From an uncultured bacterium (lineage in GTDB: Bacteria; Planctomycetota; Phycisphaerae; Phycisphaerales; SM1A02), in assembly GCA_903891095.1 (NCBI GenBank), contig CAITDI010000022.1:1-64000 (forward strand): DNA of 64,000 nt, given 5' to 3'. Below are positions 28,364-37,215 of the stretch, in pieces. The position numbers and the translations under genes are program-made. Numbering within the stretch: position 1 is the first letter of the stretch; each line of letters opens with the position of its first letter. The notes under the pieces were generated by a model that saw nothing but the letters and a program-made list of their open reading frames with translations, had not been told where the DNA came from and did no database searches.

Positions 28364-30795
28364 GCGCGCGCAGGCCGTTCAGCGACATCCCCGACGCGTC
28401 GGCGCTGCGTCTTGCGCAGTCGCTTCGCGCGCAAGCGCCCGTGACACGCACGCTTGCGCGAACACGCCGCGCGACCGCGCTTTTCGCACTATTTCTCGGA
28501 TTGGTCCTCCCGATGGCCGCCGCGTCGCGCTTCATGGGTGCGTCGCGAAGCGACATCCCAAGGAGTCCCGAGATGCAGATGAAGTCGATGGCGGCGGTGG
28601 CGTTGGCGACGAGCGGTTTGATCACAAACATTGCTGCAGGCGACGCGGTCGAGTGGCGCGTGGCGGATGGGGGGAATGGGCATTGGTACCAAGTCGTGGT
28701 GTCTGCGTCAGATATCTCGTGGTTCGATGCCCGAGAGCACGCAATCAGCGTGGGAGGCGCACTCGCAACGCTGACGTCCGACGCTGAGAACACTTGGGTT
28801 CACGCCCAAACCAAAAACGTGCCCGGTGCATGGGGGCTCAACGGCCATCCGTGGTGGATCTTTGGTCCTTGGATTGGTGGATTCCGCTCGTCGCCAAGTG
28901 ATCAGCAATGGCAGTGGTTGTCGGGAGAAGCTTGGACCTTCACGGCGTGGCATCCAAGTCAGCCAGATCCGTTGAATGACCCGAATCAGACCGTGATTAG
29001 CTTTGGCGGTGGCGGGCCAACTGCTGCGACTTGGGCGGACACAGCGCCGAACTCGCCAGTCAGGTCATACATCATCGAATGGTCCGCCGACTGCAACAAC
29101 GACGGCATCGTCGACTACGGCCAGTGCCGCGATGGCTCGCTGCCTGACTTCAACGGCAACAACATTCCTGATTGCTGCGAGCAGGGGACGGCGTGCGCAG
29201 TTGGAAGCTATCCAGTGGAGTGGCGTACCGAAGACGGTGGCAACGGCCATTGGTATCAGATGCGAGATTCAGGCCAGACCTGTTTCCTCAACGCCATTGC
29301 CTATGCAGAATCGATTCGCGGTTACTTGATGACTGCCAACTCGCACGCAGAATGGACGTTCGCATCCAAGTACGCTCGAGCGATTGGACGCCCGCACTTT
29401 ACGATTGGAGCGAAGGGCCCGCAGTTGGCAGGTGGTGATTGGGCTTGGGTGACTGGTGAGCCGTGGTCGTACACCGCGTGGGGTGGACAAGGGGGTTGTG
29501 ACTATGGTCCTTATCCCAACAACGGCGCGAGCGGCTATTTCATCTGGACAGCAGCGTGCGGCAGCCTCCCGGACAACGTTCTCCCATGGGATGACGGGGT
29601 TTCCTACAACCAGTGCCAGAGTTTCTTTCCCGTTGTTCTGGTCGAATGGTCCGCCGACTGCAACAACGACGGCTTCGTCGACTACGGCCAGATCCTCAGC
29701 GGCTCGCTCGCTGACGCGAACGCCAACGGCGTCCCCGACATCTGCGAGTCCACACTCCTTGTCCCATCGCAATACCCCACAATCCAAGCCGCAATCGACG
29801 CGGTTCCCGCAAACTCGCAGCGCACTGTGCAGGTCGCTGCTGGCACCTACAACGAGTCCTTCTCGCTGAACGGCAAGGACGTGCTTGTGCGCGGCGCTGC
29901 GAAAAACGCCACGATCCTCGACGGCACTGGCCTCATCACTTCCATCGCGAAGTTCACCGGTGGCGAACCGGCGACCGCTGGCGTCGAGAGCCTCGTCTTC
30001 CGAAATGGCACTGCGGGCTCTCGGCTCACTCCCAAGTCGACCTTCACCGTTGGCGGCGCGATCTTCGCCAACACGACCGCCGCACACATAAAGGACTGCC
30101 GCTTCGAGAACTGCCGTGCGGATTTCGGTGGCGCGGTCTACCAGTATGTCGGCTCGCTCGCGTGGGACAACTGTGTTTTCACTGGCAACACCGCCAACGC
30201 TGAAGGCGGCGCAGTGCTCACCTACAACTGCACGGGCTCGGTGCATGGATGCAGTTTCACAGCGAATCGCTGCGGACTGTTCGGCCCCGGCAGTGGCAGC
30301 GCGTTCAAGTCAGTCGGCTCGAACGGCGACGGCGAAACCATCGTCCTCGACACCTGCACGATCACTGGCAACATCGCCGGCGATTCGGGCTCCGCGGTGG
30401 AGCACTACGAGCACACAAAGTATCACCCTGGCGTGCTGCGGGTCGTGAACACCTCGATCACCGGCAACACCTCAGGCCAGCCCATTCCGCACGACGCCGC
30501 AGGTCTTCGCGTCCTCGGCCGCATGCAGAGCTGCGTGCTCGCGACGGGCACCAACATCTGCAACAACGCGCCAAAGAACGTCGACGGCCCGTACTTCATC
30601 GAGGGGTCCGTGACCGTCTGCGGATGCGCGGCCGACATCACGGGCGACGGTCTCGTCAACGGCGGCGATCTCGGCGTCATGCTTTCGGCGTGGGGTGCGA
30701 CTTCACCGACAGGTGTCGGGGATGTGACGCACGACGGCTTCGTCGACGGAGCTGACCTCGCCATCCTGCTGTCGAACTGGGGCGCCTGCCAGTAA
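28360..30795 (+). CDS. Secreted two-lectin, beta-helix, dockerin protein; possibly membrane-tethered sigma regulator
   Basis: An 811-codon ORF from a GTG overlapping the sigma gene. Residues 1-71 hold a cytoplasmic-looking part and a hydrophobic helix (about 38-57). At 28573 an in-frame ATG has a perfect AGGAG Shine-Dalgarno (28561-28565) and begins a normal signal peptide (MKSMAAVALATSGL...), so the mature secreted protein may start there (740 residues). It holds two C-type-lectin-like domains (each with HWYQ and WSYTAW/WTFTAW), two DCNNDGxVDYGQ calcium-loop linkers, a right-handed beta-helix (residues about 465-740) and a C-terminal dockerin-like pair (ITGDGLVNGGDL, VTHDGFVDGADL). G+C is visibly lower than in its neighbours after about 28600, suggesting transfer. 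Confidence 0.83.
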   Translation: MSARRPFSDIPDASALRLAQSLRAQAPVTRTLARTRRATALFALFLGLVLPMAAASRFMGASRSDIPRSPEMQMKSMAAVALATSGLITNIAAGDAVEWRVADGGNGHWYQVVVSASDISWFDAREHAISVGGALATLTSDAENTWVHAQTKNVPGAWGLNGHPWWIFGPWIGGFRSSPSDQQWQWLSGEAWTFTAWHPSQPDPLNDPNQTVISFGGGGPTAATWADTAPNSPVRSYIIEWSADCNNDGIVDYGQCRDGSLPDFNGNNIPDCCEQGTACAVGSYPVEWRTEDGGNGHWYQMRDSGQTCFLNAIAYAESIRGYLMTANSHAEWTFASKYARAIGRPHFTIGAKGPQLAGGDWAWVTGEPWSYTAWGGQGGCDYGPYPNNGASGYFIWTAACGSLPDNVLPWDDGVSYNQCQSFFPVVLVEWSADCNNDGFVDYGQILSGSLADANANGVPDICESTLLVPSQYPTIQAAIDAVPANSQRTVQVAAGTYNESFSLNGKDVLVRGAAKNATILDGTGLITSIAKFTGGEPATAGVESLVFRNGTAGSRLTPKSTFTVGGAIFANTTAAHIKDCRFENCRADFGGAVYQYVGSLAWDNCVFTGNTANAEGGAVLTYNCTGSVHGCSFTANRCGLFGPGSGSAFKSVGSNGDGETIVLDTCTITGNIAGDSGSAVEHYEHTKYHPGVLRVVNTSITGNTSGQPIPHDAAGLRVLGRMQSCVLATGTNICNNAPKNVDGPYFIEGSVTVCGCAADITGDGLVNGGDLGVMLSAWGATSPTGVGDVTHDGFVDGADLAILLSNWGACQ

Positions 30796-30808
30796 AGACC
30801 TGCCGCCG

Positions 30809-31279
30809 TCACCGGCTCAACTTCGCGCGCCCCGCATCAAGCCGCCACGTCGCGAGACTCGCGCCGCGCTGGTCCTTGAGCACGAGCGTCGGCACGCCCT
30901 CATCGCGTGCGCCGAGCGAGTCGAACTGCGCGAACACGCGCGCGTCTTCCTGCTGCACGACGAGCTTGAGCCCTTGCTGCTCGGCAAATCCGCCGCGGCC
31001 GAACACGCGCAGCGTGCCGTCGATCGGCTCGTCGACCGCGCTCGCGCGCGCGATCCACCAGCCGTCGCCCTTGGGCGACGCGACCGCGACCATCGTCTCG
31101 CCGCGCATCATCGCCTCGGTGCGCGCGCGCAGGAGATCCGCCTCGAGCACCTGCGCGACCGGCTCCGCCAGCGGCTTGGTCGACGCCGCGAGGCCCGGAA
31201 TCACCACGCCCGCGAACAGCCCGATGATCCCCACGACCACCATCAGCTCGATGAACGAGAAGCCGTTGCGACGCGGCAT
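30809..31279 (-). CDS. Type II secretion/type IV pilin-like pseudopilin (GspH-like)
   Basis: A 156-residue pseudopilin. The prepilin-peptidase site is G|FSFIELMVV, with Glu at +5, followed by the hydrophobic helix VVGIIGLFAGVVIPG. The globular part is beta-rich, as in GspH/FimT minor pseudopilins. The start overlaps the stop of the upstream gene by one base. It is the last gene of a four-gene leftward operon of pilin-like proteins. Confidence 0.83.
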   Translation of the reverse strand: MPRRNGFSFIELMVVVGIIGLFAGVVIPGLAASTKPLAEPVAQVLEADLLRARTEAMMRGETMVAVASPKGDGWWIARASAVDEPIDGTLRVFGRGGFAEQQGLKLVVQQEDARVFAQFDSLGARDEGVPTLVLKDQRGASLATWRLDAGRAKLSR

Positions 31280-33081
31280 CAGTTGTCCTCGCTCCGCGGC
31301 TTGTCGAACCCGATCGAGACGAACTTCGCCGAGTCTTCGTCTTCCGATTCCGATTCCGACTCGTCCTCGGACTCCTTCGATTCGTGTCCCTCCCGGTGCT
31401 TGCCCGACGACTTGCCCGGCTGCTTGCCGTCCGCGATGTCGGTCGCGCCGAGCTTCTTGGCATTGGCCGAGGCGACCTGGATCGCCACGATCTGCTTGAG
31501 CAGCGCGCGGATCGACTTGAGGTCGGAGGTCGCGACCGCCTGGATGCTCGACGCGAGCGCGGGCGTCGTCGCCGCGACCTGCACGACGGTGACCGCCGCG
31601 TCCGCGACGCTCGCAGGATCCGCCTCGATGCCCGTCTTGACCGCGAACTCCATCAGCGACGCATCGCTGAGTTCCTTCACGTTGCGCACTTCGGAGAGCA
31701 CGGTGCCCGACGCAGTCCAGATGCCGGACGACGCGTTCGACCAGCCGCGGCGCGCGTCGAGCGTCGGGTCGTAGAACAGCGCGACGCCTTCGCGCAGGTA
31801 GATGTCCTTGCCGAGCACGCGCCCGTAGACCGCGCTGCGGTTCTCGACGTCGACGCGCGCGGTGGGACCGTAGACCTGGCCCTTGAGCACGGTTCCGTCG
31901 GTGATCAGCACGCGCTTGTCGCCCGACGCGAAGAACATCACGCGGCCCGCGCCGCCGTCGAACGCAGCCGCGCCCGTCGGATCGTGGCCTTCGCTCGGAT
32001 CGCTCTGCGCGCCGCCCACGAACGCGCCGTCGAGCGTGATGTCGCCGAGCGCGATCATCGTGAGCGAGCCCGTGCGCGCGACCTCGACCGAGCACGCGTC
32101 GAGCACCGCGTTGCCGCGCACGACGATCACCGTCGGCGACTCGACAAACATGCGCGCGCCGCGCTCGATGAAGAAGTTTCCGCCGACGTCGATCGTGTGC
32201 GTGCCGCGCATCGTGGCCGAGCCGCTCGCGGGGACGCGGGCGTCGCCCGTGCACGCGGCGTCGCGCTGCATGAGTCCGTCGAACTGCAGGGTCGGCTCGA
32301 GCGCAACCGCGCCGAGCGCCTCAGGCACCGGCGCCGCGGGCACGTAGATCTCCGCGGGAATCGTGCAGATCTTGTCGGCCATCGCCATCGCCGCCTGCTC
32401 GCCGCTCGTCGGGAACGCCGCATTGCGGAGCTCGACGCAACCGAACACGCTGGCATCGCGGCTCACCGAGATGCCGCTCGGCGAACCCTTCGTGGTGCCG
32501 AAGCGCACGGGCTCGCCGAGCACGGCGAGCGGCGACTTCTCCCATACGCCGAGATGCGCGCCGGTCTCGACGGTCATCGAGCCCGAGGCGAGCACCGCGA
32601 ACTCCGAGCCGTCGAGGTCCGCGCGCACGGCCGTGTCCGCGCTCGGCGTGCGGCCGACGGCGCGCGCCACCTGCACGGTGCCCTCGAGGTCGCTGTGCAC
32701 GACGATCTCGACCGCCGCCGAATCCGAAGTCGCCGCGAGGCGCGTCTCGACATCGACGACTTCGGCGCGCACGGTCGCGCCGCCGATGGTGAGGTTCTGG
32801 AACAGCGTCGAGCCCGCGCTACCGCCGAGCTGGTCGAGCGAGCCGGGCTTGGCGAGCATCGTGGTCGCGAGGTCGAGCGCGCTCGCCGCCGAGGCGCGCG
32901 CGCTGGCGACCTTCGAGAGGTTCGAGCTGGTCGCCACGTTGGCGTCGCGGCTCGATGCGAGCGAAAGCCCGAGCACCGTCGCGACCGAAACCGCGATCAG
33001 CGCGAGGATCACGGCCACGCCGCGCTTCCGTGATTGCTTGCCGATCATCTCGTCTCCAGACTTCATGAGGTTGGATTTCAT
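31279..33081 (-). CDS. PilX/GspK-like large pilus-associated protein
   Basis: A 600-residue protein with an N-terminal hydrophobic helix after a basic leader (RKRGVAVILALIAVSVATVLGLSLASS), as in PilX and GspK-type minor pilins. There is no canonical G|F..E site. A long beta-rich region with polymer-forming-like repeats follows, then a Ser/Glu/Asp-rich tail near the C-terminus. Its position between two pseudopilins supports a place at the tip or in the assembly of the pseudopilus. 4-bp overlap with the upstream gene and 1-base overlap with the downstream gene. Confidence 0.75.
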   Translation of the reverse strand: MKSNLMKSGDEMIGKQSRKRGVAVILALIAVSVATVLGLSLASSRDANVATSSNLSKVASARASAASALDLATTMLAKPGSLDQLGGSAGSTLFQNLTIGGATVRAEVVDVETRLAATSDSAAVEIVVHSDLEGTVQVARAVGRTPSADTAVRADLDGSEFAVLASGSMTVETGAHLGVWEKSPLAVLGEPVRFGTTKGSPSGISVSRDASVFGCVELRNAAFPTSGEQAAMAMADKICTIPAEIYVPAAPVPEALGAVALEPTLQFDGLMQRDAACTGDARVPASGSATMRGTHTIDVGGNFFIERGARMFVESPTVIVVRGNAVLDACSVEVARTGSLTMIALGDITLDGAFVGGAQSDPSEGHDPTGAAAFDGGAGRVMFFASGDKRVLITDGTVLKGQVYGPTARVDVENRSAVYGRVLGKDIYLREGVALFYDPTLDARRGWSNASSGIWTASGTVLSEVRNVKELSDASLMEFAVKTGIEADPASVADAAVTVVQVAATTPALASSIQAVATSDLKSIRALLKQIVAIQVASANAKKLGATDIADGKQPGKSSGKHREGHESKESEDESESESEDEDSAKFVSIGFDKPRSEDN

Positions 33082-33671
33082 CGGAGCGGCTCCTCTGGCA
33101 GGGCGGGCGTGATCACCACGCCCGAGGTCGTGCCTTCGGCCGCGACCTCGAGTACGACGCTGCCCTTGGTGCTGGCCGCGCGAAACGACGCAGCGTCGAT
33201 TCCCTCGGCAAGCACGCGTGTGTGCAGGACGCCGGCCTTGCGCGCCGCTGCGAGCGCCGCGAGAAAGTCGTCGCCCGCCTCGAACTCGGTCTCGAGCGTG
33301 CGGTCCGCGGCCATCGTCGCGTCGTCGATCGTGTCGAGCAGGAGCTCGCCGCGATCGAGGTCGACGCGCAGGCAGCCGAGCTCGCTCAGGTGGACGGTGT
33401 GGCTCGGCACGCGGTCGGAGAGCCAGAGCGCCGCCGACGTCTTGTCGGCCGCGAGCACGCTGCGGAATCCAGGCGCGATCGCCTCGAGCCGGCGCACCGC
33501 GAGCGTCGCTTCGAGCGCGGGGTCGGACACCCGCGCGCGCGCCGACGAGCCCGACGCGAACGCGCCGAGAAAGGTCAGGATGCCCGAGCCCACGATGCCG
33601 AGCAGCGCCGCGGCGAGCATGACCTCGACCAGCGTGAAGCCTCGTGCGCTGTGGGCGCGACGGCGCATCAT
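33078..33671 (-). CDS. Pseudopilin (GspJ/PulG-like)
   Basis: A 197-residue prepilin-type protein: RG|FTLVEVMLAAALLGIVGSG, with Glu at +5, then a globular beta-rich domain. It begins with two adjacent Met codons (33671 and 33668); the ATGA overlap with the upstream gene uses the first. Likely a minor pseudopilin of the same assembly as its neighbours. GspJ is favoured over other types by length and gene order only. Confidence 0.82.
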   Translation of the reverse strand: MMRRRAHSARGFTLVEVMLAAALLGIVGSGILTFLGAFASGSSARARVSDPALEATLAVRRLEAIAPGFRSVLAADKTSAALWLSDRVPSHTVHLSELGCLRVDLDRGELLLDTIDDATMAADRTLETEFEAGDDFLAALAAARKAGVLHTRVLAEGIDAASFRAASTKGSVVLEVAAEGTTSGVVITPALPEEPLR

Positions 33672-34210
33672 CGCTTGACCTCGCTCACGGGTTGGGCAGT
33701 GGTTCCGACGCCCTTGGCGCCAAGCGCGCTGATCGACGACGAGCTCGGCACGATCCGCTCGAGGGTCGCGAGCAGGGCGCCCGACGGGTCGCGGATCTCC
33801 GCGATCACGCGCACGACGGGCATCACCACCGACTGGCCGTCCGCGATCGCGATCGACATCGACTCGCGCGACTCGCTCACGGTCGCCGTGCAGCCGCCGA
33901 GCGCCTCGGCGGCGGTGCCCGCGTCGAGTTCCTCGCTCTTGGCGGCCGAGTTCTGCGACTTGACGGCAGCGGCTGCTTCCGACAGCAGCCGCTCCGCCTC
34001 GACCGACGCCAGCGCCTGCCGGCGGGCGAACAGGCTCGACGAGTCGTTCCGCGCGAGCATCTCCAGCGCCGCCAGCGCCGCCACCGACAGGATGACCGAG
34101 GCGACGAGCACCTCGATCAGTGTCAAGCCGCGAGTGCGCGGATTGGCGATTCGGCTGGGATGTGCCTGGATTGGCTTCACGCGTGACTTCCTCAGTTGCC
34201 ACGGACGCAC
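33668..34210 (-). CDS. Pseudopilin (GspI-like)
   Basis: A 180-residue protein with a long basic leader (about 28 residues), then the prepilin site RG|LTLIEVLVASVILSVAALAA and a short globular domain. This matches GspI-type minor pseudopilins. It is the first gene of the leftward pseudopilin operon. Three consecutive overlaps of 1-4 bp tie the four genes together, and the order I-J-K-H-like parallels the minor pseudopilin tip complex of type II secretion. Other secretion genes (gspD, E, F) are not in the window. Confidence 0.8.
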   Translation of the reverse strand: MRPWQLRKSRVKPIQAHPSRIANPRTRGLTLIEVLVASVILSVAALAALEMLARNDSSSLFARRQALASVEAERLLSEAAAAVKSQNSAAKSEELDAGTAAEALGGCTATVSESRESMSIAIADGQSVVMPVVRVIAEIRDPSGALLATLERIVPSSSSISALGAKGVGTTAQPVSEVKR

Positions 34211-34424
34211 AGGTCGGCGGGAACGATGCCGACCTCACGACGAGGCTTCCCCACAAAGGTGGGCTTCTTCCAAGGTCGTAAACGCGGGCGCGCAATCGGA
34301 GCCCGTCGGAAGCACCGACCGAAATCGGGGTCCGCGCCGTTCGGTCTGTGCGGATCGCACCGAAGATGCCGAAAGTCCGCGAGTTGCGTCTTTGGTCCAT
34401 TCGGGGGACGATCCGCGCCCCCGC

Positions 34425-36065
34425 ATGCCGCGCATCCTCTTCCGGCACATCACGGCGGATCTCCTCCGCATCAAACTGCTCACGGCGAGCGTGCTCGTCG
34501 CCGTGATCGCGTTCGGCGCGGCCATTCGTCCGATCATGCAGAACCTCCTCGGCGCCGACGACGTGATCCAGTACGTCGCGCTCGCCTCGGTGCCGATGCT
34601 GCAGTTTGCGCTGCCCTTCGCGGGAGCGTTCGCAGGAACGATCGTCTACGCCCGCCTCGCCGCCGACAACGAGATCCTCGCGATGTCGGCCGCGGGCCTG
34701 TCGTACCGCCGCATCCTCATGCCCGCGTTCGGCGTCGGCGTCATGCTCTTCATCGTGATGGCGGTGCTGGTCGACGCGGGCGTCCCGCGGTTCTGGACCT
34801 CGATGCGCATGCTGATCACCCGCGACGTCACGCGGCTCTTCGTCAGCTCGGTCGAGCACGGCGAGGCGCTCGCGATCGGCGGCACGCAGCTCTACGCCGA
34901 CGAGGTCGCGGTCACGCCGGGCTCGCTCGACGGCAGGGGGCCCGCCACGCGCCTCGCGCTCGCGGGCGTCGCCGCGATCGAGATCGGTTCCGACGGACGG
35001 CCGACCACCGAGTTCACCGCCGAGCTCGCGACCGTCGACGTCTACCGCGAGAACGACAGCGCGTACCTCAAGCTGCTCTTCAAGAACGCCACCGCGTACA
35101 ACAGCGATGAAGGCACGCTCGTCTATGTCCCGCAGGCCGAGCCGCAGCCGATCGACCTCGGCAAGGGCATCCGGCTGACCGCGAAGGACCTCGACTTCAG
35201 CGGGCTCATGCACCTGTGGAACAACCTCGACGGCTACTACGCGGTCTCCGAGCCGCGCACGCGCACGATCGCCGCGCTTGCCGCGCGCGACCGCTGGCAG
35301 TGCGTCGAGCGCGGGCTCGCGGCGGGCGCGCTCAAGCTCGTCGACGTCGATGCGCACCGCGCGTTCGAGATCCGCGGCGCGCGCGTGGAAGGCGACGATC
35401 GGCTCGTGCCCCGCACGGGCGCGACGTTCGAACTGATCGAACTCGACCGCGGAGGCGCGGGCCGACGCGCGAGCGTGTCCGAGGCGATCCTCCGCCAGGC
35501 CGTTCGCGCAGGCAGCGGCGAAGTCGCCTTTGAACTGCTCGCAAGCGCCGACCACATCGTCGACACGCGCGGTAGCACCGCAGGCCGCTGGCCGCCGCGC
35601 ATCAACGGCCTTTCGCCCGATGGATGCGCGGTGCGTGATCGCGCCAACGACTCGGTCGTGCAGCTCGCCGCCGAGGCCGCGCAATTCGAGCCGAATCCCA
35701 GCGAAGCGCGCGCCGCCAAGGCCGCCGCCGCCGCGAAGGACTCGAGCCAGCAGATGTCGAACGCGATCCGCCTCGTGCGCGCCGACATCGTGGCGCGCAT
35801 CGTGCAGCGCATCAACCAGTCGCTCTGCGGCCCGCTGATGATCCTGCTCGGCGCCGTGCTCGCGATCCGCCTGCGCGGCTCGAACCCGCTGCAGGTCTAC
35901 ATGCTCGCGTTCATCCCGTCGATCATCGACATCCTGCTCATCTCCGGCGGCGAGCAGATGCTCCGCGACGGAACCTCCGCGCTCGGCATCTTCGTCGCGA
36001 CCAGCGGAAACATCGGCATCGCCGTGATGATTGCAATCGCCTATCGGCGGGTGGCGAGGAACTGA
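34425..36065 (+). CDS. lptF: LptF/LptG-type permease with enlarged periplasmic domain
   Basis: A 546-residue YjgP/YjgQ-family permease of the LPS-export ABC complex (LptB2FG). Three membrane helices at the start (ILFRHITADLLR to about residue 115) and three at the end (about 455-546) enclose a periplasmic domain of over 300 residues, larger than in E. coli LptF (366 residues in total). The neighbour is a second permease of the same family. Which is F and which is G is guessed from order. The start is the ATG at 34425, divergent from the pseudopilin operon across about 214 bp. Confidence 0.85.
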   Translation: MPRILFRHITADLLRIKLLTASVLVAVIAFGAAIRPIMQNLLGADDVIQYVALASVPMLQFALPFAGAFAGTIVYARLAADNEILAMSAAGLSYRRILMPAFGVGVMLFIVMAVLVDAGVPRFWTSMRMLITRDVTRLFVSSVEHGEALAIGGTQLYADEVAVTPGSLDGRGPATRLALAGVAAIEIGSDGRPTTEFTAELATVDVYRENDSAYLKLLFKNATAYNSDEGTLVYVPQAEPQPIDLGKGIRLTAKDLDFSGLMHLWNNLDGYYAVSEPRTRTIAALAARDRWQCVERGLAAGALKLVDVDAHRAFEIRGARVEGDDRLVPRTGATFELIELDRGGAGRRASVSEAILRQAVRAGSGEVAFELLASADHIVDTRGSTAGRWPPRINGLSPDGCAVRDRANDSVVQLAAEAAQFEPNPSEARAAKAAAAAKDSSQQMSNAIRLVRADIVARIVQRINQSLCGPLMILLGAVLAIRLRGSNPLQVYMLAFIPSIIDILLISGGEQMLRDGTSALGIFVATSGNIGIAVMIAIAYRRVARN

Positions 36066-37192
36066 TGCTGATGCTCGACCGCTGGATCGCCCGCAGGTTC
36101 CTGGGCAACTTCATCCTCATCTTCGCGGTGATGTTCCTCTTCGCCGTGTCGATCGACACGATCCTGCAGCTTGACTCGTACATCGAGGGCGCGCGTCTCG
36201 CCGTGAAGGCGGGGCGCTTCTCGACGTTGCTCACCGCGGTTCCGGCGGCGATCGTCGACTTCAACCTGCCGCGGCTCTTCCAGTTCTTCGCATACATGGT
36301 CGGGCTCTGCTCGGTCGCCGCGGCGGGATTCACCTTCACGCAGATGGTCCGCGCGCGCGAGGTCGTCGCGATGCTCGCGGCGGGCATCAGCCTCTGGCGC
36401 GTCGGCCTTGCGGTGATCGGCGTGGCGTTCTTCCTCAACCTGCTGCAGCTGATGAACGGCGAGCTCGTGCTGCCGCGCCTCGCGCCGCTCCTCGTGCGCG
36501 AGAACTCCGCGATCCTCCAGCAGACGGCGCAGAGCTTTCCCGTCAAATTGATCGAGGACCGCGGCGCGCGGCTGCTGCTTGCGTCGAGCTTCGATCCCGC
36601 GACCGAGTCGCTGCAGAACCTCGTCGTCCTCGAGCGCGACGAGCACGGCGCGGCCACGCGCCGCATCGAGGCCCCGCGCGCCAAGTGGAACGCGCAGGCC
36701 GGCGGCTGGGATCTCGAGAACGGCTTCGCCTCCAAGCGCACGACGCGCGAGCGGCAGGGCGCGCGCGAAGTGCGCATCGAGCCGCAGGAAGGCGTCACCT
36801 TCATCGCGAGCGATGTCTCGCCGCGCGCGATCCTCGCGCGGCGTTTCCGCGGATTCGCGCAGCTGCTCTCGTCGCCGCAGATCACGCAGCTCGCGAGCGA
36901 AGGCGGCATCGATGTCGGCGCCGCGACGCGTCTCGTCGGCCAGCGGTTTGCCGGCGCGTGCGTCAACCTGCTCATGCTGGTGATCGTGCTGCCGTTCTTC
37001 CTCGTGCGCGAGCCGAAGAAGATGCTGCGCCCGAGCGTGATCTGCGCGGGCGTCGCGGTGCCTGGACTGCTTGGCAGCCTCTTCATGATGACCGTGGATA
37101 TGCCGCATGTGCCTGCGACGGTCGGCGTGTTCCTGCCGGTCGCGGTGCTGCTGCCGATCGCCGCGTGGCGTGTTGGCGCGCTGCGGAGCTAG
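36065..37192 (+). CDS. lptG: LptF/LptG-type permease
   Basis: A 375-residue YjgP/YjgQ-family permease of normal length. Three N-terminal helices, a periplasmic beta-jellyroll-like part (about 110-270) and three C-terminal helices are seen. It starts one base inside the stop of the preceding permease (TGATG), so both are translated together, as expected for the two halves of the LptFG pair. The ATPase partner LptB is not in the window. Presence of the pair implies an outer membrane with lipopolysaccharide. Confidence 0.85.
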   Translation: MLMLDRWIARRFLGNFILIFAVMFLFAVSIDTILQLDSYIEGARLAVKAGRFSTLLTAVPAAIVDFNLPRLFQFFAYMVGLCSVAAAGFTFTQMVRAREVVAMLAAGISLWRVGLAVIGVAFFLNLLQLMNGELVLPRLAPLLVRENSAILQQTAQSFPVKLIEDRGARLLLASSFDPATESLQNLVVLERDEHGAATRRIEAPRAKWNAQAGGWDLENGFASKRTTRERQGAREVRIEPQEGVTFIASDVSPRAILARRFRGFAQLLSSPQITQLASEGGIDVGAATRLVGQRFAGACVNLLMLVIVLPFFLVREPKKMLRPSVICAGVAVPGLLGSLFMMTVDMPHVPATVGVFLPVAVLLPIAAWRVGALRS

Positions 37193-37215
37193 CGCTGCGT
37201 ATGAGGGCTGTTTCG

